Positions 35,083 to 44,026 of a stretch of 64,000 bases of DNA are shown one piece after another; within the stretch, counting starts at the first letter, position 1, and every line of letters begins with the position of its first letter. The position numbers were made by a program, and so were the translations under genes. Below the pieces are notes generated by a model. It ran no database searches. It was given only the letters and a program-made list of their open reading frames with translations, and was not told the origin of the DNA. The stretch lies in the NCBI GenBank assembly GCA_903916735.1, contig CAIWXX010000078.1, positions 1 to 64,000 of the forward strand, read 5' to 3'. The stretch is from an uncultured Acidobacteriota bacterium (GTDB taxonomy: Bacteria > Acidobacteriota > CAIWXX01).

Positions 35083-35790
35083 TCAGGCGGTCAGTCGCCT
35101 GACGAGCCCCATCCCGGTGAGCGTTTTCTGTCCAACCGACGCATAAAAGGCGAAATCGGCCAGCGCGTTAAGTTCATGGAGAATATCACGGTGGATAGCA
35201 CCGCTCACACGGTAGGTCACATGACCGACGATTCCGACCTTGGTTGTGCGTTCCTCTTTGAACGGATGTGATTCAATTTTCAAGGAGTGAATCTGGAGAT
35301 GATGATCAGAAGCATCGATCACCTCTTCATGAAGCGCGATACGCGTGTGTGAGTGTTTCCACCGTCTGTAAAGCCCGGCGAAAAGAGGTCGCGGCAGAGG
35401 GAGCAGAACATCCATGTCGGCATGGTGAAAACAGGTTGGCGTGAGAAACTCGAATCGAAATTCCTTGGATGCTGCCGATGTCTTTCGATAGATATCTTCG
35501 TAGGAATGCCGGCCTGCAAGAGGATGGGGTGAGACGCGCGCCACACTCTCCCCATCAATCGATTCAATAGAAATCCCGTCCAATGCCTGATCCAGCTTTT
35601 CATCGATGGTCGCAATCCTCAAGAGAGGCTGCCCCTGTTCGCCTTCAAAGATGGCAGCCGTAAACGCCTGCATCTCCTGCTCAACCAGGTCTTCAATAGT
35701 GATCTTCGAAACCGCGAGACGCAGGATCCGTAGCACGTCGATTGCCTGCGCCTCTTTATGGGGGAGTGTCAATACGATGGCTGATGGCAT
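35083..35790 (-). CDS. cas6: Cas6-like CRISPR RNA endoribonuclease, isolated
   Basis: A 235-residue RAMP-fold protein. The second half matches Cas6: FEFLTPTCFH, PLPRPLFAGLYRRW, a VGHVTYRV strand, and the glycine-rich end FAFYASVGQKTLTGMGLVRRL, the (G)-x-x-x-G-K/Q-T-x-x-GMG signature. The first half includes LLRIATIDEKLDQAL, like the RIT-LDD strand of Cas6, but the region that usually carries GHxLHxL is hard to see, so the catalytic histidine is uncertain. The start at 35790 has AGAAGGG upstream. No CRISPR repeats or other cas genes occur in the window. It may serve a distant array, or be a remnant. Confidence 0.72.
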   Translation of the reverse strand: MPSAIVLTLPHKEAQAIDVLRILRLAVSKITIEDLVEQEMQAFTAAIFEGEQGQPLLRIATIDEKLDQALDGISIESIDGESVARVSPHPLAGRHSYEDIYRKTSAASKEFRFEFLTPTCFHHADMDVLLPLPRPLFAGLYRRWKHSHTRIALHEEVIDASDHHLQIHSLKIESHPFKEERTTKVGIVGHVTYRVSGAIHRDILHELNALADFAFYASVGQKTLTGMGLVRRLTA

Positions 35791-35903
35791 GGCCCTTCTG
35801 CCTCCTTCAAATCCTCCGGTGTGCTCGCTTTCATAAGACAGTCCCGAATCCATTCCAGAACCGTCGCAACATGTGCTCCAATTCTCTCCAAAAGGACCGC
35901 CAT
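35769..35903 (-). CDS. Possible 44-residue protein overlapping the cas6 start
   Basis: The frame from ATG 35903 reads MAVLLERIGAHVATVLEW and on through ASTPEDLKEAEG, an amphipathic helix followed by an acidic tail, and ends 22 bases inside cas6. Composition looks protein-like and the 3' end carries the cas6 ribosome site. No ribosome site precedes the ATG. It may be a small partner, a displaced N-terminal part of Cas6 (GxH/helix pattern), or chance. Confidence 0.35.
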   Translation of the reverse strand: MAVLLERIGAHVATVLEWIRDCLMKASTPEDLKEAEGPCHQPSY

Positions 35904-36147
35904 CTTCAAGTGGCCCGACGGCAATTGACCAGACGAAGACAGGGACCTGTTCCAATTCGCCGCGCAGGCACTTCCTCCTATCGGGTTCCGTTTTCGCCCA
36001 AATGATCGCTCATTGAATCGGGAACCGGATACCGAAGGATGAGTCAACATAAGAAAAAATCCAGGGAATTCTCCCATCAGTCTGCGCCGCTCCCAATCTT
36101 TGACAGGATCGAGAAAGATCCGATCTGAACCGCTCTGTCGTAGCCGA

Positions 36148-37959
36148 TTATTTCTGCAGTTTATCTGATGCTTTCCTAAGGATTGATTTCAGGAGTCCCT
36201 TCTCTTCGGGCTTCATCGCGGCGATTTCCCGCAATGCGACAGGATGGTTGTCGTTGAGTTGAAGCGCTTTCAGGAACATCCCCTCAGCTCGCTTCTGCAT
36301 ATTGTACGTCTTGTAGAGAAGCCCGAGCGAAGCATAAATGTCAGAATTGAACCGATCCAGCTCAATGGCCTTCAAATAGGTTTCCTCGGCCTCACGCCGG
36401 TTGTTATTTTTGACCTGGGCATTGGCCAGGAGGAAGAAGTAGTTGCCTTTAATCGGATTGAGACGCGTTGCAGCCTTCAAGAGCTGTATGGCCTCTGCAA
36501 ATTTGTGCTGCTCGTAAAGCGTCTTCGCCATACGGAAGTTCCTATCCGCGATCTGCTCGTCTGTCTCCTTCGAAATGCCTTCACGTTCTTCAAATTCCGC
36601 TCTCGCGCCACGGTCGTCATAGGCACTTCGGCGCTCCGGATTCCGGAGGACTTCATAGGCTTTGTTGATCTGCGCAAAGATCTCTTCCATGAGCTTCTTG
36701 AGATCACGAAGATGAGATGCAGCGGCGCGATCCGGGTGATATTTTTTGGCCAGCATAAAATAGGATTTGCGGATCTCCTCATCACTGGACTTTTTATCCA
36801 CTTCCAAGAGAGTGTAATAATCCATGAGAGAAAGCCGCCTATGAACTTCCTGTATCTGCCCCTTCTCTGCTGCATCCTGCTCCGAAGAACGCGCCTCAGG
36901 GGGAGGAGCCAACGGTGGGGGAGGCGACGGGGGTGATGACTGTTCGGGCGGCTCCTCATAGGGAGATTCATTTTCAACCTCCGGCGGAGGAGGCTCGAAG
37001 ACCGGCGCTGGAAGTGACGCTGGTTTGGGAGGAGGTGTCGCTGGCGGCGCTGCGGGTTGAGGCCGGGTCGGCGCAGCGGGACGAGTCGCCACTGGACGTT
37101 GAGGAATCGCCGGCGCCCGCGATGGCAGGGTCGCCGGCCGTGTCACAACGTAGTCATCCGGTACAAGTGGGTCGGAGAAAAGATCATCAGGGATCTCAAA
37201 CTCATTCCGGCTCACAGAAGGCGCCGCAGCGATAACGGACTCAGCTGCACGCATCCCTGACGACGGTCGCTCCAAAATGCCCGCTGTCATGAGACCACAG
37301 AGGAATTTCAGCGTGGCGTCCTTATCCAGTGGACTAACTTCACAAATCTCTTCAGTCGTTGTGAAGTTGTTGATGCAATTAAGAACCGATGCCTCCTCTT
37401 CGGTGAATTTGATTTTTTGGAATCGCAGAATCGGATCCATGGCGAATCGGAGGGGTTCTTGAAGATTGCCGAGAGCCTGGATGGCAATCGATGTGAGAGG
37501 AATGTGACGTGCCGCGTCAAGAAAAACGTCGGCGGTGGCAATATCGATGACAACATCCTCAATATCCGTATTCTCACTTTCAGTAAAGCGGACCCGACCG
37601 TCTTTCCACGAAAAGATGGCGATCGTAATACGGCGTATGTAGGATTCAACGATCTTGATGAGGCGTTCAGGAGTCAAAAGACCCTCCGCAACCATGATCC
37701 TGCCGGTACGCTTGCCGGGGCCGACGACCTTGAGAACGGCTTCGAGCATAATCGGATCGACAAGTCCGGCATTCAAAACCAACTGACCGATCCTCTCGGC
37801 ATCCATATTTGTCGATGCGAAAATCAACTCTCCCTCTCGAAAATAGAGACGCCTCTCCTCATGAGGTCGCAAGCACTGCAGATCTCCAGTCTTCCTGCCC
37901 GTGACGATCTCGGAGACAACGTGCGACAAACCGCCCTTGTTGATCATCCCCTCATTCAT
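36148..37959 (-). CDS. DUF4388-DnaJ-TPR multidomain protein
   Basis: A 603-residue cytosolic protein. Residues 8-130 form a DUF4388 (PATAN-like) domain (KTGDLQCLRPHEERRLYFREGELIFA). A helical and winged segment follows to about 235. Residues 275-360 are a Pro/Ala-rich linker. A J domain follows at about 380-450, with YYTLLEVDKKSSDEEIRKSY and HPD at 408-410. TPR units run at about 465-590. The HPD means it could stimulate an Hsp70. DUF4388 proteins often occur in signalling or cell-polarity systems. A clear promoter and AGGAG leader precede it. Confidence 0.88.
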   Translation of the reverse strand: MNEGMINKGGLSHVVSEIVTGRKTGDLQCLRPHEERRLYFREGELIFASTNMDAERIGQLVLNAGLVDPIMLEAVLKVVGPGKRTGRIMVAEGLLTPERLIKIVESYIRRITIAIFSWKDGRVRFTESENTDIEDVVIDIATADVFLDAARHIPLTSIAIQALGNLQEPLRFAMDPILRFQKIKFTEEEASVLNCINNFTTTEEICEVSPLDKDATLKFLCGLMTAGILERPSSGMRAAESVIAAAPSVSRNEFEIPDDLFSDPLVPDDYVVTRPATLPSRAPAIPQRPVATRPAAPTRPQPAAPPATPPPKPASLPAPVFEPPPPEVENESPYEEPPEQSSPPSPPPPLAPPPEARSSEQDAAEKGQIQEVHRRLSLMDYYTLLEVDKKSSDEEIRKSYFMLAKKYHPDRAAASHLRDLKKLMEEIFAQINKAYEVLRNPERRSAYDDRGARAEFEEREGISKETDEQIADRNFRMAKTLYEQHKFAEAIQLLKAATRLNPIKGNYFFLLANAQVKNNNRREAEETYLKAIELDRFNSDIYASLGLLYKTYNMQKRAEGMFLKALQLNDNHPVALREIAAMKPEEKGLLKSILRKASDKLQK

Positions 37960-37986
37960 TAATCCGCTCCTGGGTATCCTATCGGC

Positions 37987-38014
37987 ATCTTAGCATATGT
38001 GGTTAGAGCGTCAA
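37987..38014 (-). promoter_or_regulatory. Promoter of the DUF4388-DnaJ-TPR gene
   Basis: TTGACG (38009-38014), 16 bases, TAAGAT (37987-37992) on the minus strand. Transcription should begin near 37980, leaving about 20 bases with AGGAG seven bases before the ATG. Confidence 0.65.
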
Positions 38015-38571
38015 TGCATATCGCGATTTCCCCGATTATCGAGTCGGCATTTTATCTCGATCGAGTTCAAAACTAGAAACCCGTCCAGGTCCCCATACCG
38101 GCTCTTGTTCACGACTCGATTTGCAGGGGGGCCTCAAGCAAGCTATCGGGAACTGTCGCGGCAGTGGGTAGGGGATCAAATAAGAGCAAGGATGATTTCC
38201 AGCAACACGTGCCCCCATATCAATGAGTCGAATTTGCGTTTTGAGAGGAGCACGGGCATCCCCGCAAATTGCTCGCGATTCAAAAAGGTGGTTGCTCTCC
38301 GCAGATGCAGGCAACTTCCTCGGGAGCAACGCGATCCGTGCATATGATCAGCCTTGATACTCAGGCGATCAAGCTCGACTGGGGCCAGCCATGAACCAGG
38401 TCCGCCCGTTTCAGCCGATATCCAACCACCGATTGAATAATCAGTACGTGATTCAATTCCACCACATCTATTTGAAAACCTTGCCAAAGGGGATATCGCA
38501 AAACCCCCAACGGTGATTCATTCAATTAATGGAAACTCGTTATCTGCCGATAAGTGCTGAGAGGATTGAAT
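38015..38571. other. Non-coding stretch between divergent genes
   Basis: About 560 bases upstream of the winged-helix gene. Frames here lack motifs and run against each other. No tRNA, repeat array or strong hairpin was seen. The last 60 bases are A/T-rich (ATTCATTCAATTAATGG) and likely hold the operon promoter, though no hexamer pair is strong. GAGAGG precedes the ATG at 38572. Confidence 0.4.
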
Positions 38572-39192
38572 ATGGTCAAAATAAGTGATTTCACCTTTTT
38601 CCAAGCGACGCCGGAATTGCGGGAATTGACTCTCTTGCAGGAAATATCAAAAGACCCTAAGGTGACACAGGAGAAGCTGGCGCGCAGCGCTGGGATCGCA
38701 ACATCCATGGCCAATGTCTACATTAAGGACTTCTGCGATCGAGGCCTTATCACCAAAGATGGGGATAACAGGAGAAACATGGACTACCACATCACCGCCA
38801 AAGGCGAAGAACGCAGGCAGGAGCTTTCAACGTTCTTCATCATTGAAACAGTGATGCTTTATAAGCGCAGCAAAGAGCTGTTTTCCACTCAGATCGGTGA
38901 ATTGCGGCTATTGGGCATCGAGGAAATTATGCTTTTCGGAGCGAGCGATACGTGCGAGATGGTTTCGGCTGTCGCCGAACGATACGGCTTGAAGGTTCTC
39001 GGCATCGTCGACTCCGATCCGAATAAGCACGGTTCAACCTTCTGTGGGCGACAGGTACAAGATCCCTCATTGATCCTCAAACTGAAACCTCAAGCGGTCA
39101 TCATCACCTCGAGTGGCAATATCGACGAGATCGCGGCTTCTCTGACAGAGGCCCAAGCACATGGAATCAAAATCGTCAAACTACAGGTGTAG
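38572..39192 (+). CDS. Winged-helix regulator fused to a Rossmann-like domain
   Basis: A 206-residue protein. Residues 1-85 form a winged helix-turn-helix of the MarR kind (ELTLLQEISKDPKVTQEKLA, then GLITKDG and YHITAKGEERR). Residues 105-206 resemble a nucleotide/CoA-binding or PglD-N-like Rossmann domain (MLFGASDTCEMVSAVAERYG, LGIVDSDPNKHG). Similar fusions sit at the head of surface-sugar clusters and may sense a nucleotide or sugar. It starts the operon that ends with motB, so it is a likely local regulator. Confidence 0.8.
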   Translation: MVKISDFTFFQATPELRELTLLQEISKDPKVTQEKLARSAGIATSMANVYIKDFCDRGLITKDGDNRRNMDYHITAKGEERRQELSTFFIIETVMLYKRSKELFSTQIGELRLLGIEEIMLFGASDTCEMVSAVAERYGLKVLGIVDSDPNKHGSTFCGRQVQDPSLILKLKPQAVIITSSGNIDEIAASLTEAQAHGIKIVKLQV

Positions 39193-39240
39193 AATGAGTT
39201 CTGGGAGCCGAATCAATCACCGTCGAGACTGAGTCAAGAG

Positions 39241-40170
39241 ATGAAAGGCCCGCGTATTCTGTTCATCACACAATGCGGGGCCAAACTCGGTTTTGGCCAC
39301 CTGGTCCGCTCTCAACGCCTCGCTCGGGCTTTGTCCCCCAGATATCAGATTGCATTTCTGGCTGAAGGGATTAAAGGTTTCGAGAAATTCATTCGCCCAC
39401 ACGACATCTGGCAGAAGATCAAGCCGTCGGCATGCATCGTGACAGACCTCGTGCAACCACAACGACTCAAGTATTTCGCCGAGATTGTGCAGCATCACCC
39501 CATCATCAGCATCCATGACATGGGGCTTGGTCAATTCGATTCCGATTGCGCTATCGACGGCTCGATCGTGCAGATCGTGCCCTATCCTCAAAATCGCAAG
39601 AATCTATTTTTCGGTGCGCGATATATGATCCTGGATCATCTTCCTGAGCGGAGGAGGGGGTTTCAGGCTCATCGCGAAGCCATTATTATGAATTTCGGCG
39701 GTGGCGACGTCGCACCCATTTATCGCAAGGCGTTGAAAGCCATGCGGCTGTTGAAGGATCCTATGGAAATTCGCGCGTGCCGTGGGTATATGTCTTGGGA
39801 TTCGATCAAGTGTCCGGCGGTAAAATGGTACGGTCCTGGAGACAATATGTGGGATGCCATCGATGGGTGTCAGATAGGACTATGCGCCGGGGGAATCTCG
39901 CTGTACGAGCTAGCGGCATCTGGTGTTCCAGCGCTGGTCATTTCACATCACCGGGCACAGGAGCGGACGGCGAAGGAATTCGAAAGCCGAGGGGCGGCGA
40001 TTTCACTCGGAACAAAAAGGAGAGTCACCATTGATCTGATCCGACGCGGAGTCGAAACGTTACGATGTGCGGTCGAAACACGGCGAAAAATGGGCCGAGC
40101 AGGCCGACAACTTGTCGATGGACATGGAATTGACCGTGTCTGCAAGATCATTGAAAGGTATGCATCATGA
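39241..40170 (+). CDS. PseG-like UDP-sugar hydrolase/glycosyltransferase
   Basis: A 309-residue GT-B-type protein. FGHLVRSQRLARAL near the N-terminus contains the GxGH-xx-R pattern with His20, the base in PseG. LCAGGISLYELAASGVPALVI in the C-terminal domain is the donor-phosphate region. PseG removes UDP from the trideoxy sugar before NeuB-type condensation. The next gene is a NeuB-family synthase with a four-base overlap, which supports that role. The overall match to characterised PseG is loose, so a LegG- or MurG-like relative is possible. Confidence 0.78.
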   Translation: MKGPRILFITQCGAKLGFGHLVRSQRLARALSPRYQIAFLAEGIKGFEKFIRPHDIWQKIKPSACIVTDLVQPQRLKYFAEIVQHHPIISIHDMGLGQFDSDCAIDGSIVQIVPYPQNRKNLFFGARYMILDHLPERRRGFQAHREAIIMNFGGGDVAPIYRKALKAMRLLKDPMEIRACRGYMSWDSIKCPAVKWYGPGDNMWDAIDGCQIGLCAGGISLYELAASGVPALVISHHRAQERTAKEFESRGAAISLGTKRRVTIDLIRRGVETLRCAVETRRKMGRAGRQLVDGHGIDRVCKIIERYAS

Positions 40171-41189
40171 AAATCGGTCGGAAGAAAATCGGCAATGGAC
40201 AACCTCCTCTTATAGTCGCCGAGATCGGCATCAACCATAACGGCGACGGTTCGTTGGCGATGAGGATGGCAGAAGCCGCTGCTGTTGCGGGAGCCGATGC
40301 GGCCAAGTTACAGGCCTTTCGGACAGTTCGCCTCCTGGCCGGTGGCAACGCGTCATTGAGCCACGTGAGCGGGTCGGTCCATGAGTTTTTCCATCAGATG
40401 GAGCTCGCCCCTCGACAATTTGACCGGGTTGCAAGGGCATGTCACCGCTGTGGTATTTTATTTATCGCGACGCCATTCGATGAAATCAGCGCTGACATGC
40501 TGGTAGAGGCCGGGATAGACTCTTTCAAAATTGCATCCGGCGATATCACTCATTTCCCGCTTCTTTCGCATGTTGGAGCGAAGAAAATTCCGGTGATTTT
40601 ATCGACGGGCGCTGCGACGATCGAGGAGATCCGCGATGCGATCCGTGTCCTCAAACAATCGGGCGCCACCGACATTTGTCTCCTCCACTGTGTCTCCGCT
40701 TATCCAGCTCCAGTCGAAGAGATGAACCTGCGAGCCATAACGGCCATGGGGAAACGATTCAGAATTCCTGTCGGGCTGTCCGACCATACCATGGGAATCA
40801 CGATTTCGCTGGCTGCCGTTGCCTTGGGTGCCGCCCTCATCGAAAAGCACTTCACGCTGAGCCGCCAGCTGCCAGGTCCGGATCAGAAGCTGTCGATCGA
40901 ACCCGGCGAACTGCACGAGCTTACTCAGAAGGCTCGTGAGATACATTCCGCCATGGGGAATGGGAAAAAAGTACCTATGCCGTCGGAAGCCGAGAGCCGG
41001 CGCCAGGGGCGACGAGGGCTATACTTGATCAGGGACATCGAAGCGGGAGAGAAGATCAAAGCCACTGATCTGGCGGTATTAAGGCCTGCGGCGGGGCTAT
41101 CGCCAATATTTATTAAGCACCTCAGAGGAAAAAGAGCTCGACGGAGGCTTCAAGCGGGGCGGCCGCTCGGACCCAACGATCTGGCATGA
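40167..41189 (+). CDS. neuB: NeuB-family nonulosonic acid synthase
   Basis: A 340-residue synthase that condenses phosphoenolpyruvate with a hexosamine to make a nine-carbon acid (sialic, legionaminic or pseudaminic). Visible are AEIGINHNGD (18-27), FIATPFDE, FKIASGD, VILSTGAAT, VGLSDHTMG and IEKHFTL, plus the C-terminal antifreeze-like SAF domain from about 280 (GLYLIRDIEAGEKI). Which acid it makes cannot be told. It is complete. Confidence 0.93.
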   Translation: MKIGRKKIGNGQPPLIVAEIGINHNGDGSLAMRMAEAAAVAGADAAKLQAFRTVRLLAGGNASLSHVSGSVHEFFHQMELAPRQFDRVARACHRCGILFIATPFDEISADMLVEAGIDSFKIASGDITHFPLLSHVGAKKIPVILSTGAATIEEIRDAIRVLKQSGATDICLLHCVSAYPAPVEEMNLRAITAMGKRFRIPVGLSDHTMGITISLAAVALGAALIEKHFTLSRQLPGPDQKLSIEPGELHELTQKAREIHSAMGNGKKVPMPSEAESRRQGRRGLYLIRDIEAGEKIKATDLAVLRPAAGLSPIFIKHLRGKRARRRLQAGRPLGPNDLA

Positions 41190-41219
41190 TCATTGCTTAC
41201 AATCTAAGAGAGAGGGAAT

Positions 41220-42251
41220 ATGCAGCCTGTCAATGTACTCATCACGGCGGCATCCAGAAGGGTCGGGTTGATCCGTGCCTTCTCGCGAGCCTTACGCAAT
41301 CTTAAGAATCCGGGCCAGATCATCACCACAGATATGAATCCGTTTTCGCCGGGCCTCTATTTCAGCAGCCGGCACTATATGGTCCCTCTGACGACTCACC
41401 CAAACTACATCCCCACCATCAAATCCATTTGTGTTCATGAATCGATATCTCTTCTCATTCCGACGATTGACGATGAAATCCCTATTTTTGGCGCCCATCG
41501 AGCAGAGTTCGCTCAGATCGGAACTCGGGTAGCCTGCTGCAGCGCTGAACATGCTACGATCTGCAATGACAAATATGCCACCTATGTCTTTCTAAAGGAA
41601 AAGGGGTTTCCAGTCGCCGAGACCTATCTGCCCGAGAAAGGGCTTCCACGCACCTTTCCGCTCTTCATCAAGCCCAGGTTCGGGCGTGGCAGTATTGGTG
41701 CGCATCCGATCTCGAACGAGCGGGAGCTCGCTTTCTTTCTCCACTATGTGCAGGATCCCGTCGTCCAGGAATATCTCACAGGCCGGGAATTTACGATCGA
41801 TGTTTGCTGTGATTTTGAAGGCCACGTCCTGGAGGTTGTGCCACGGGAAAGGCTAGTGATCAGGGCGGGAGTGAGCGATCGTGGAATCACTGTAAAGCAT
41901 CCTGCCTTAATGGATATCGGTGAACGTGTTGCCACGGCTCTCGAAATCGTCGGTGTGATCAATGTACAAGTGAAGATGGAAGAACACTCCGCCAAGATTT
42001 TTGAAATCAACCCACGATATGCAGGAGGGATCCCGCTTACGATCGCTGCGGGCGCCGATTTCCCGAACTGGCAGGTCAGGATGGTAATGAAGCGCAAAAT
42101 AAAACCACGGATCGGGACGTTTCGGGATGGGCTCATCATGGCCTGTTTCGAGGACGCGCTTTTCCTGAGCCAGGAGCAGATCAAGGAAAAAAGCCTCGTC
42201 AACGATCCTCTGAAAACCAAGCGCAGCTACGAATCCATCCGGGTTCAGTAG
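41220..42251 (+). CDS. ATP-grasp family ligase
   Basis: A 343-residue ATP-grasp enzyme of the carbamoyl-phosphate-synthase-like group. The N-terminus NVLITAASRRVGLI is a Rossmann pre-grasp fold; FIKPRFGRGSIG is the ATP loop, VQEYLTGREFTIDV the next strand, and KIFEINPRYAGGIPL holds the metal ligands (E, N). It should join a carboxylate to an amine or thiol with ATP. Its place among nonulosonic-acid genes suggests amino-acylation or amidation of the sugar, which I cannot show. GAGAGGGA lies upstream. Confidence 0.82.
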   Translation: MQPVNVLITAASRRVGLIRAFSRALRNLKNPGQIITTDMNPFSPGLYFSSRHYMVPLTTHPNYIPTIKSICVHESISLLIPTIDDEIPIFGAHRAEFAQIGTRVACCSAEHATICNDKYATYVFLKEKGFPVAETYLPEKGLPRTFPLFIKPRFGRGSIGAHPISNERELAFFLHYVQDPVVQEYLTGREFTIDVCCDFEGHVLEVVPRERLVIRAGVSDRGITVKHPALMDIGERVATALEIVGVINVQVKMEEHSAKIFEINPRYAGGIPLTIAAGADFPNWQVRMVMKRKIKPRIGTFRDGLIMACFEDALFLSQEQIKEKSLVNDPLKTKRSYESIRVQ

Positions 42252-42268
42252 GTTGAGGAGGATTGGGG

Positions 42269-42976
42269 ATGAAAGCGGTGATTCTGGCCGGTGGCCGAGG
42301 AACTCGTCTGGCCCCCTACACGACCGTGTTCCCCAAGCCACTCGTCCCCATATCCGATCGGCCGATCATCGATATCATCCTGCAACAGCTGGCTCAATAC
42401 GGTATCACCGACGTGACCATTTCACTCGGGCACCTCGGGCACCTCATCCAGGCTTATTATGCAGCAGGTTCAGTCTACGGCCTGCGGCTGAGTTATGTCT
42501 CTGAATCGCAACCTCTTGGAACAGCGGGGTCACTCACGCTCGTTCCTGGTTTGGATTCCACCTTCCTTGTCATGAACGGAGATATTCTGAGTACGCTGGA
42601 TTATCATGCTTTGATCTGCCACCATCGCACCGTTGGAGCCGGCCTCACCATTGCAACCCACCTCAAAGAGGTCCGCATCGACTTGGGGGTGTTGGAAACC
42701 GGCGCCGAGGATCTTGTGATCGGCTATCATGAAAAACCGGTCAAGCATTTTCCAGTCAGTATGGGAATTTATATTTATGAGCCTCGGATTCTGAAACTCA
42801 TTTCGCCCGGAGAATACCTGGATTTTCCTGATCTCGTGACACGAGCCATCAACGCCTGTGAAAAGGTTGTCGCCTATAAAAACGATGCCGTGTGGCTCGA
42901 TATCGGACGACGCGAGGACTACGAAGACGCTCAACGTGTTTTCGAAGAAAGGCGGAGGGAGTTCATTGATTTCTGA
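42269..42976 (+). CDS. Sugar-phosphate nucleotidyltransferase
   Basis: A 235-residue single-domain enzyme. LAGGRGTRLAPYT and FPKPLVPI are the nucleotide loops, FLVMNGDIL holds the metal aspartate, and WLDIGRREDYEDA the C-terminal motif of the glucose-1-phosphate thymidylyl/guanylyltransferase class. In legionaminic acid pathways a similar enzyme (PtmE) makes GDP-glucosamine. Substrate and nucleotide are unknown here. AGGAGG fixes the ATG at 42269. Confidence 0.88.
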   Translation: MKAVILAGGRGTRLAPYTTVFPKPLVPISDRPIIDIILQQLAQYGITDVTISLGHLGHLIQAYYAAGSVYGLRLSYVSESQPLGTAGSLTLVPGLDSTFLVMNGDILSTLDYHALICHHRTVGAGLTIATHLKEVRIDLGVLETGAEDLVIGYHEKPVKHFPVSMGIYIYEPRILKLISPGEYLDFPDLVTRAINACEKVVAYKNDAVWLDIGRREDYEDAQRVFEERRREFIDF

Positions 42977-43745
42977 AGTGAATCCTGCCGTCCGCGGCAT
43001 TCTTCAAGCGCGCATGGGATCGTCCCGCCTGCCCGGGAAAGTTCTCATGCACCTGGCCGGAAAGACGATTCTGGCCCATTGCATCGATCGTATGAAGGAA
43101 TCGAAAATTTTCAAAACGATCATCGTCGCGACCACTACCTCCGAACATGATACAGCCATCTGCGACGAAGCTCAGAGGAACGCCGTTTCCTTTTTCCGCG
43201 GCCCCGAAGAAGATGTCCTCGGACGGTTCCTTGGAGCCATGGCGCTATTTCCTTCGGACATTGTCGTCAGAGTAACCGGCGACAACCCTCTCACAGACCC
43301 GGTATCAATCGCACGTTGTGTCGATGAACTCCGGCATGGTCAATGGGATTATGTGGCCGAAGAAGGACTCCCATTTGGCGCAGCATCCGAGATCATAACC
43401 GGAGATGCACTCCGTCTCATCGGGCAGCTAGCTCGCTCTCCCGCGCACCGCGAACATGTCACTCTCTATCTCCGGGAAAATCCACAGGAGTTTCGAATTA
43501 AGTTTTTGAAAAGCCCTGCCGAACGTGAGGGGACTGATGTTCGAGTCACCGTCGACACTGAAAAAGATCTCCTACGATTGCGTTCTTTCATGGGCCAAAG
43601 TATTTTAACTTTTCACCCATTCTCCATGAAGGATTTCCTCGATCGATTACGGCAATTAAAGCCGGGCGCCGGCTGTGCCGATATAGTAGGGGGAACGGGA
43701 GGGGCGAAGTGTGCCCGGATGCAAGCTAATGGAGAGCGAGGATGA
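42966..43745 (+). CDS. SpsF/CMP-sugar cytidylyltransferase-like protein
   Basis: A 259-residue protein of the cytidylyltransferase family. GILQARMGSSRLPGKVL is the nucleotide loop typical of SpsF; VVRVTGDNPLTDP and a VRVTVDTEKDLLRL segment follow. In this setting it probably activates the nine-carbon acid with CMP. The start is a TTG at 42966, with GGAGG seven bases upstream, overlapping the preceding gene; a GTG at 42978 is an alternative. The last residues (GGAKCARMQANGERG) extend beyond the usual end. Confidence 0.82.
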   Translation: MISEVNPAVRGILQARMGSSRLPGKVLMHLAGKTILAHCIDRMKESKIFKTIIVATTTSEHDTAICDEAQRNAVSFFRGPEEDVLGRFLGAMALFPSDIVVRVTGDNPLTDPVSIARCVDELRHGQWDYVAEEGLPFGAASEIITGDALRLIGQLARSPAHREHVTLYLRENPQEFRIKFLKSPAEREGTDVRVTVDTEKDLLRLRSFMGQSILTFHPFSMKDFLDRLRQLKPGAGCADIVGGTGGAKCARMQANGERG

Positions 43746-44023
43746 TCAAACTAACACGGCTCAACTCGAGCGAGATCATCGTCAACTCGGATCTCATTGA
43801 GTTCATTGAGCTCACGCCTGATACCATCATCTCCCTCACAACGGGAGAAAAAATTCTCGTGAAGGAAAAGGCAGACGAGATCATCAACAAAATCGTGGAA
43901 TATAAGAAGTTGGTCTTGAGTCGTGAAATCCCACTTCGCGTCAATTCATCACAGAGCCCCGAGGGCGTCGATGAAGAGAGGCTTGTAGAAATGCCACGTC
44001 TGAAGGTGGTCGAAAGGGACTGA
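43742..44023 (+). CDS. flbD: Flagellar protein FlbD
   Basis: A 93-residue protein. The first 60 residues, MIKLTRLNSSEIIVNSDLIE followed by ITGEKILVKE-like strands and VEYKKLV, are the FlbD pattern. FlbD genes usually precede motA/motB, as here. The role is poorly known but linked to flagellar assembly or motor function. The C-terminal 35 residues are variable. It overlaps the SpsF-like gene by ATGA and so belongs to the same operon. Confidence 0.92.
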   Translation: MIKLTRLNSSEIIVNSDLIEFIELTPDTIISLTTGEKILVKEKADEIINKIVEYKKLVLSREIPLRVNSSQSPEGVDEERLVEMPRLKVVERD

Positions 44024-44026
44024 GAT

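Noticed and set aside
34840-36147. CRISPR array near the Cas6-like gene
   Set aside because: I looked for regularly spaced repeats of 25-37 bases on both sides and saw none.
37997-38347. 116-residue plus-strand open frame
   Set aside because: No domain, Arg/Ser/Cys-rich, and it covers the promoter of the divergent gene.
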